Shown: in pieces, positions 58,879-64,000 of the stretch
Layout: every line of letters begins with the position of its first letter
How positions within the stretch are numbered: the first letter of the stretch is position 1
Origin: Gammaproteobacteria bacterium
Lineage (GTDB): Bacteria; Pseudomonadota; Gammaproteobacteria; Burkholderiales; Burkholderiaceae_C
Assembly (NCBI GenBank): GCA_018815325.1
Contig: JAHIYE010000023.1
Location: 124,001-188,000 of the forward strand
Length of the DNA: 64,000 nucleotides
Direction: 5' to 3'
Position numbers and translations under genes: made by a program
Notes under the pieces: model-generated
Databases searched by the model: none
What the model was told of the DNA's origin: nothing
The model's input: the letters and a program-made list of their open reading frames with translations, nothing else

Positions 58879-59955
58879 TCAGAACAACTCGACCCCGCCG
58901 ACTTTGGCCGTTTCGCCGAACAAACCGCGACGCACCAGCTCGGGATGACTGCACACCTTGTTGTAGCCATTTTTCTGCGCATACTCCACAGCCCGTTCAC
59001 AACGCTCCAGCGCGGTACTTGGGGAATCATCCACCAGGATGTTGGTAAAGCCGCTGCTGGCCGTCACGCGACCGACCTGGGGAAAATTGAACTTTTCCAT
59101 ATTGGCGCGGAAACGCTCGAAGGCCCCAAGTGCCAGCGACTCTTCGGCGCAATGGAACAGCACGGCAAAATGCTGACCGCCAAAGCGGTAAATCAGGTCA
59201 TGTGTGCGGAAGGTGTTGTTCAGAATCCGCGCCACCAGCAGAATCACTTCTTCAGCGATCAGATGACCATGCTTGTCGCCAAGCACGTTGAAATGGTCTA
59301 CCGTCACCGTGCCAAGCCAGTAATTCGGCGGCACACGGTGCCGGCGCTCCTGATCGAGCCCGTTGGGCAGGGCGGTCTTGGCCGAGTCTTCACCCAGCAC
59401 CCCGTCGAGCTCCTGCAGCACCGCGTTGTAGAAAGCGTCGTCAAGCGACTTGCGATTGAGCAAGCCTGTGAGGGCATCGCGGTCACTGTATTGCAGCAGG
59501 CCATACATGTTGCGGTAAACCCCGAGCAGGTAGCCGATGATCTCGCCCGACTCCTCATCCAGAGGACCGCCTGAGTGAACCTCAAGAATACCCTCGCCCT
59601 CCATACGCGTATCCGTATAAAGGGGGAAATAGGTGATGCGCGGACCATCCTCGCCCGCCCAGGCAATCTCCAGAGGCTCCTTGCCCAGCAGGCAACGCAC
59701 ACGATCATTGGCGTCCGCATAGGGCGTGAGGGTCTGGAAATCAGCACGCATGGGATCGGCCACCCGGCCACCGCCGCCAGCATCAAGGCGGGCCGTCTCG
59801 ATCCAGCGCTTCTGGCCATTCTGGCTCAGCACTGTTGCTATCACGACACGCTGGATCGGCAAAAGCTCGATCAAGGCCTTGGAAAGCGTCAACTCAAGCA
59901 GATCGCGATCGCGGTGCTCGGTGAGCTTCAGAATGTGTTCAATCAATGTAGCCAT
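58879..59955 (-). CDS. degenerate GGDEF-domain protein with N-terminal GAF-like region
   Basis: A 358-residue cytosolic protein. Residues about 1-165 look GAF-like (sensor). Residues about 175-345 form a GGDEF domain: YSDRDALTGLLNRKSLDD, then VDHFNVLGDKHGHLIAEEVI and RFGGQHFAVLF. The active-site GG[DE]EF is GGQHF at 258-262, and the first metal-binding Asp of D-x-D is Thr (TVTVDHF). Diguanylate cyclase activity is therefore unlikely; a c-di-GMP effector or regulatory role is possible. No inhibitory-site RxxD is seen upstream. ATG 59955 is chosen; it lies 33 bp after the hemY stop. Confidence 0.8.
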   Translation of the reverse strand: MATLIEHILKLTEHRDRDLLELTLSKALIELLPIQRVVIATVLSQNGQKRWIETARLDAGGGGRVADPMRADFQTLTPYADANDRVRCLLGKEPLEIAWAGEDGPRITYFPLYTDTRMEGEGILEVHSGGPLDEESGEIIGYLLGVYRNMYGLLQYSDRDALTGLLNRKSLDDAFYNAVLQELDGVLGEDSAKTALPNGLDQERRHRVPPNYWLGTVTVDHFNVLGDKHGHLIAEEVILLVARILNNTFRTHDLIYRFGGQHFAVLFHCAEESLALGAFERFRANMEKFNFPQVGRVTASSGFTNILVDDSPSTALERCERAVEYAQKNGYNKVCSHPELVRRGLFGETAKVGGVELF

Positions 59956-59987
59956 GCGCCACATATTAGCCGGGAATCCGGCCAGCG

Positions 59988-61265
59988 TCACCTTTTGGCG
60001 GCGTTCCGGTAGGCGTCCAGTGCCGCCTTGGCATCGTCTCTCTGCTCGGCCAATTCAGCCAGGGCACGCCAGGCATTGCGCGCCATCTGCGGGTCTTTCA
60101 GGCGGGCAACCGACTGCGCCAGGAGTTGCTGCGCCTTGCCCCACAGTTCCAGGTGCATGCAGGCCACCCCGGCCAGATACTGCAGCCCGGCATCCCTGGG
60201 GTTTGCCATCTGGGCAGCTTCGATGCGGTTCAGCCAGCTGGAGTCCGGGGCGCCGGCTTCCTGCGCGAATGTGCGCTCCAGTGTGCGCACCAGCTTCAGC
60301 CGCTGTTCCTCGGTCCAGCCCTGAGGCTCCTTGACCATCAGGTCCCACACGGGCAACAGCCACTTGCGGGCCATGAGGGCATCACCGCCCAGATCCATCA
60401 TGCGCTGGACAGCCTCCATGGCCACATCAGGCATCAATCGCTCGGCTGCGTCCAGTTGCTCCCATGCGGTCCGCAGCTGGGTCGTGTCATAGGCGCTGCG
60501 CAGCAGATCCAGCGCCAGTCCACGCACCAGGCTTTGGGAGGCCGACGCAGAAAAGGCACCATGTTTGGTCAGCAAACGGGCCGTTTCCAGCGCCGAGCGG
60601 GTATTTCGCGCAAGCCGCGCCACCTTGAGGCGCAGGCGCAGTGCCAGCGTTCGGCGGGCCGCGCCCTGGGGCAACTGGTCCAGCCAGTGTGTTGCCGCCT
60701 GAGCATCCCGGTCATCAAACGCCCAGCGCGCAGCGCGCAGCTGCACGCCTTCACGGATCACCTGGGTATCGCGCTTGACAGCATGCTCCAGCGCCAGATT
60801 CAGATGCGCTTCGCGTGCCGTCTTGTCCTGCAGGGCATGCGCGCTTTCGGCCGCCAGCAAATGTGACAGCACACGCAGGCGACCCGCATAGGCCAGCGGC
60901 TTGGCCCCCTCGGCCAGGGTAGTCTCCTGTGACAGCACCTGCTCCGCGGCCTTTTTGGCCCGGATGAAGCGTCCAGCCACCAGATGCGACAACGAATCCA
61001 GCAAGGCGGTATGCAGCGCGCGTTCACGGCGCTGCTGGCGCCAGAGTCTGGCCCGCTCCGGCATGGCAAACAGCACAGCGAGCGCACGCAACGCAAAATA
61101 AATGATGAAAAACAGGGCCACCAGCCCCGCCAGCACCAGATTGAGCGAAAGGTCAACGCGGTAGGGGTGCCAGAAGACCGACACCGTGCCCCGATTCTCA
61201 CCAATCACCAAAGCGCCAGCCACGGCGACGCCAAACAGCACGAGCAACCAGAGTGCAGCCCTCAT
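59988..61265 (-). CDS. hemY: HemY-type TPR membrane protein
   Basis: A 425-residue inner-membrane protein of the proteobacterial HemY family (not the Gram-positive protoporphyrinogen oxidase). It has two N-terminal spans (about 3-22 and 42-66), then HemY-N (FIRAKKAAEQVLSQ) and TPR-like helices. The C-terminal part has AGLQYLAGVACMHLELWGKA. It is thought to support heme synthesis through protein contacts, but its biochemical role is unclear. It starts 2 bp after hemX. Confidence 0.88.
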   Translation of the reverse strand: MRAALWLLVLFGVAVAGALVIGENRGTVSVFWHPYRVDLSLNLVLAGLVALFFIIYFALRALAVLFAMPERARLWRQQRRERALHTALLDSLSHLVAGRFIRAKKAAEQVLSQETTLAEGAKPLAYAGRLRVLSHLLAAESAHALQDKTAREAHLNLALEHAVKRDTQVIREGVQLRAARWAFDDRDAQAATHWLDQLPQGAARRTLALRLRLKVARLARNTRSALETARLLTKHGAFSASASQSLVRGLALDLLRSAYDTTQLRTAWEQLDAAERLMPDVAMEAVQRMMDLGGDALMARKWLLPVWDLMVKEPQGWTEEQRLKLVRTLERTFAQEAGAPDSSWLNRIEAAQMANPRDAGLQYLAGVACMHLELWGKAQQLLAQSVARLKDPQMARNAWRALAELAEQRDDAKAALDAYRNAAKR

Positions 61266-61267
61266 GT

Positions 61268-62416
61268 TCAGCGTCCCGCTGCCGCTGTAGCCAGGGCTGC
61301 CAGCGTCTCATCCACCCGCGGCAACTCCAGCGTCTTCATCTGACCCTGAACCTGCTGCAACAGGCTGGCTGCTGCCTGGGTCTTGCGCGCCGCAGGATCA
61401 AAATATTTGTTCAGCGCGGCCGATGCGCCCGCCATGTCGGCACGCGCCGACTCCAGCTGGCGCGCCAGCAAGCCCAGCCGTGCATTGATGAGCTTGAGCT
61501 TGAAGTTCTCACGCAGGAAAAAGGATTGCTCGGGCGACAGCAGGGCTGCCTCGGGCTGCTCGATCCGGCTTACCCGCAGCAGGCCGCGCAACTCGTCGCG
61601 CACCACCAGCCAGCCTCGCTGCCACCAGCCCGACACGCTGTCATCGCTGGGCTGTCGCGGCGCGGCTTTACTCATGAAAGGTACTACAGCATTGGCCAGC
61701 GGCAGCTCATCGGCCATGCGCACCAGCTCATCGATCTTGACCAGCAAGGCCGGCGTATCCGACACCGCCGTGCCCTTGATGCGCTCGATATCGCGCGCAA
61801 TCGCCCGCTGCACCGGCGAGAGCCGGGGCTGGGCCGCGCGCGCCACTTTCTGCTCGGCCGTCTTGAGAGCCGCCAGCAGCGGCTCCACGCTGCCGGTCAG
61901 TTGTGCCTGCTGCTGGGCCAGCCGGATGGATGACTCCATGTCGACCACCAGGTTGTCATCGCGTGAGCGCGACATGCTCTGGATCAGCTCTTCAAGTTGT
62001 GAGCGTTGCAGCGCCACCTCGCCAATACGGGCCTCCATGACCGACTGGCGTGCCGCGACATCGCGGCTGAGCTCCTGCGCCTGCCGCGCCAGGGCGCGGG
62101 CTTCGCTGGCCTGCGCACCCGCGTCCGCACTCTGGCGCGCCAGCTGTTCCTGCATGCCGCTGAGCTTTTGCCACAACAGACCACTGGCGGCCAGCGCTAC
62201 CACGGCCAGCACGGCCACCAGCGACAGCAGCACGCCACGCATGGACGAGCCGCTGCCAGCAAGGCTTCCCTCTTGGGCCGATGCCCCAGCAGGTGCCGAC
62301 GCCACCGGCTCAGCCGCAGGCGTCACCGCCGCGATGGCCTCAGCATGCACCGCCTCGGTGGCCCCGGCATCAGCGGGGGGGACGGAGGATTCTTCAACTT
62401 TGGCGTCAGTGCTCAT
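61268..62416 (-). CDS. hemX: HemX-type membrane protein
   Basis: A 382-residue protein with a low-complexity Ala/Pro/Glu N-terminus, one span (MRGVLLSLVAVLAVVALAAS) near 59-80, and a long helical coiled-coil (LARQSADAGAQASEARALAR onward). A C-terminal DUF4670-like region has RGWLVVRDELRGLLRVSRIE. The proteobacterial HemX family lies in hemCDXY operons and its function is not settled. The start overlaps the hemD stop as ATGA. Confidence 0.85.
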   Translation of the reverse strand: MSTDAKVEESSVPPADAGATEAVHAEAIAAVTPAAEPVASAPAGASAQEGSLAGSGSSMRGVLLSLVAVLAVVALAASGLLWQKLSGMQEQLARQSADAGAQASEARALARQAQELSRDVAARQSVMEARIGEVALQRSQLEELIQSMSRSRDDNLVVDMESSIRLAQQQAQLTGSVEPLLAALKTAEQKVARAAQPRLSPVQRAIARDIERIKGTAVSDTPALLVKIDELVRMADELPLANAVVPFMSKAAPRQPSDDSVSGWWQRGWLVVRDELRGLLRVSRIEQPEAALLSPEQSFFLRENFKLKLINARLGLLARQLESARADMAGASAALNKYFDPAARKTQAAASLLQQVQGQMKTLELPRVDETLAALATAAAGR

Positions 62417-63219
62417 ACGGGTGATTCTATCGAGGCCAGGATATCGCTCAGCGCGGGGCGCGATTCACGCACCTGGCCAAAGCCGGCTTCACGCGCGGCA
62501 TCTGCAATGCGTGCATGGGTGGCCACGGCCATGGCCTGGCTCCAGTCCTGCTGCGGCAACAGTCGCCTGAGGTTGGCCACGGCCTCTGAACTGCTGAACA
62601 GCCAGACCGAGCCATCCGTCGCAGCCCGTTGCGCCAACTGCAACTGAGCGGGCGTGAAAGGGGGCAGCCCCCGCTGATAAGCCACCACAAAGTCCACCTG
62701 GGCCCCCGCAGCCGTCAATTGGGCCGCCAGCCAGTCGCGCCCCACGCCACTGCTCAACTCGGGTTTGTCGTCCTGGCCCGCAGTCTGTGTGCCGCGCACG
62801 ATCAACACCCGGTCGCCCTGCTGCACCCGCGGACCCACCAACTGCCACAAGGTTTCGGAATCGAACTGCCCCGCATCCTTCGGCGGCGCATCGATACGCG
62901 CAGCCGGCACGCCGGCCTTCAGCAGCGCATCCATGGTACCGGGCCCGGTCGCCCACGCTCTTGTTTTAGTAGCTGAATGCGCAATAAATACGGGGGCTAG
63001 AGGCAGTTTTGATGCAAAAAAATGACTCACCGCATTGGCACTGACAAACATCACGGCCGCATAGTCGGCCAGATGCAGCCAGGCAGCCTGCACGGCAGAC
63101 TGATCGCTGGCGGGAGCCACGCTGATCAAGGGCAGGGCCACAGCCTGCCGGCCCGCCTCTGCCAGGCTCTGCACCCAGCGCTGCGCATCGCGCTCTGGCC
63201 GGGTCACGATAAGTTGCAT
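62413..63219 (-). CDS. hemD: uroporphyrinogen-III synthase
   Basis: Closes hydroxymethylbilane to uroporphyrinogen III. The 268-residue product shows the weakly conserved HemD fold: VTRPERDAQRWVQSLAEAGR, FVSANAVSHFFA, the hinge-like AWATGPGTMDALLKAGVPAA and VWLFSSSEAVANLRRLLP. Residues about 70-88 (LPLAPVFIAHSATKT) come from an antisense dispersed repeat and form an insertion before the ATGPGT segment. It begins 2 bp after hemC and overlaps hemX. Confidence 0.9.
   Translation of the reverse strand: MQLIVTRPERDAQRWVQSLAEAGRQAVALPLISVAPASDQSAVQAAWLHLADYAAVMFVSANAVSHFFASKLPLAPVFIAHSATKTRAWATGPGTMDALLKAGVPAARIDAPPKDAGQFDSETLWQLVGPRVQQGDRVLIVRGTQTAGQDDKPELSSGVGRDWLAAQLTAAGAQVDFVVAYQRGLPPFTPAQLQLAQRAATDGSVWLFSSSEAVANLRRLLPQQDWSQAMAVATHARIADAAREAGFGQVRESRPALSDILASIESPV
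62957..63010 (+). repeat. 54-bp dispersed repeat, copy 8 (inside hemD, antisense)
   Basis: Begins GCTCTTGTTTTAGTAGC, has core AATGCGC, ends GGGCTAGAGGCAGTTTT. It encodes about residues 70-88 of HemD in the same antisense frame as the sppA copy. Confidence 0.75.
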
Positions 63220-63221
63220 GG

Positions 63222-64000
63222 TCAGGCTGCGCCTGGCCGTGGGTCCCGGCCCGTCAGCGCCAGCACCTGCCTGGCCAGGCTCGCGGCCACCTGTGTGCCC
63301 AGCGCAGCAGCACTGTCCAGGCTGTCGACTTCGCCCGCTGCATGCGCCTGCACCAGGGCCAACGAGCCTTCCGGGTCGCCCCAGGCGGCATCGAGCCGCA
63401 GCTGCCTGCCAGCAAGCGTGGCAAACGCAGCCAGCGGCATGGAGCAGCTACCGCCCATGGCACGGCTCACGGCGCGCTCGGCCGATACGATCAACCAGGT
63501 GTCCTGGTGAACCAGTGGCGCCAAGGCCTGCAATACGTCAGTGCGTCCCTGGCAAATCTCGATGCCCAGGGCACCCTGCCCCGCTGCAGGCAGCATCTCT
63601 GCCGGCTCGAAAGTGCAGCGAATGCGTTCTGCCAGTTCCAGCCGCTTGAGTCCCGCCGCGGCCAGCACGATGGCGTCGTACTGGCCCTCGTCAAGCTTGC
63701 GCAGGCGGGTATCCAGGTTGCCGCGCAAGGGCTCGATCTTCAGGTCAGGGCGCGCGGCACGCAGCAGCGCCATGCGACGCAGACTTGAGGTGCCCACCAC
63801 GGCACCCTGCGGCAGGGCCAAGAGGGACGCATAGCGGGGTGAGACAAAAGCATCACGCGGGTCTTCGCGCTCCATCACGCAAGCCAGCTCAAAACCTGCG
63901 GGCAAGTCCATCGGCACATCCTTGAGCGAGTGCACCGCCAGATCGGCGCGCCCCTGCTCCAGTGCGGTCTCGAGCTCCTTGACAAAGAGGCCCTTGCCAC
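63222..64000 (-). CDS. hemC: hydroxymethylbilane synthase, C-terminal part
   Basis: Polymerises four porphobilinogens to hydroxymethylbilane. The N-terminal part, including the start, is beyond the window. Visible segments are [20 protein letters not shown] and [48 protein letters not shown], and the dipyrromethane-cofactor cysteine in [12 protein letters not shown]. It heads hemC-hemD-hemX-hemY, the usual order. Confidence 0.94.
   Translation of the reverse strand, partial: GKGLFVKELETALEQGRADLAVHSLKDVPMDLPAGFELACVMEREDPRDAFVSPRYASLLALPQGAVVGTSSLRRMALLRAARPDLKIEPLRGNLDTRLRKLDEGQYDAIVLAAAGLKRLELAERIRCTFEPAEMLPAAGQGALGIEICQGRTDVLQALAPLVHQDTWLIVSAERAVSRAMGGSCSMPLAAFATLAGRQLRLDAAWGDPEGSLALVQAHAAGEVDSLDSAAALGTQVAASLARQVLALTGRDPRPGAA

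Overview
The window is a dense stretch of core chromosome from a high-GC betaproteobacterium, most likely Burkholderiales, family Comamonadaceae. I infer this from protein family resemblance and gene order: sdhCDAB-sdhE-gltA; LysR-leuC-leuD-leuB-asd-fimV-truA-trpFBA-accD; nagZ-acpS-pdxJ-recO-era-rnc-lepB-lepA-degP-rseB-rseA-rpoE-fabF-acpP-fabG-fabD-fabH-plsX-rpmF-yceD; sppA-Rieske-HAD-rluC facing rne; hemC-hemD-hemX-hemY. No phage, insertion sequence, CRISPR array, rRNA or tRNA gene was seen.

Layout. 1-7.5 kb is a TCA-cycle block: partial CoA ester lyase, mdh, a divergent GntR/UTRA regulator with a perfect palindrome between them, then sdhCDAB, sdhE and gltA. 7.5-20.3 kb is amino-acid synthesis: leucine, aspartate semialdehyde and tryptophan, with a small entericidin-type lipoprotein between leuC and leuD and a large FimV homologue between asd and truA. 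20.3-23.5 kb holds accD, yggT and lysS. 23.5-31.2 kb is the most accessory part: patatin, YgjP-type metallopeptidase, ABM monooxygenase, a c-type cytochrome with a PQQ-type sugar dehydrogenase, a chemoreceptor and a kinase/ATPase fusion. 31.2-50.7 kb is one long minus-strand run linking translation and RNA processing, the sigma-E envelope stress module and type II fatty-acid synthesis. 50.7-58.9 kb holds maf, a methyltransferase, sppA, rluC and RNase E with a very long RGG-rich tail. 58.9-64 kb has a degenerate GGDEF protein and the heme operon, cut by the window edge in hemC.

The strongest unexplained signal is a dispersed 54-bp repeat. Eight full-length copies align without gaps, on both strands. 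Two lie wholly or mostly between genes, two overlap gene 3' ends and supply the stop codon (patatin, acpS), and four lie inside essential or biosynthetic genes (trpF, fabD, sppA, hemD). Because 54 is 18 codons, the internal copies keep the reading frame. Sense copies use one common frame and antisense copies another. Other second-look items are a five-threonine-codon mini-ORF before asd with alternative hairpins, a terminator-ended small transcript candidate and DnaA-box-like cluster in the 500-bp gap upstream of lepA, a perfect hairpin in the rne leader, and a CptA/YgfX homologue far from sdhE.

Start codons were often moved inward from the longest open frame, using family N-termini, Shine-Dalgarno spacing and stop/start overlaps. 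All functional calls rest on motif and family recognition by eye; no database search was possible.
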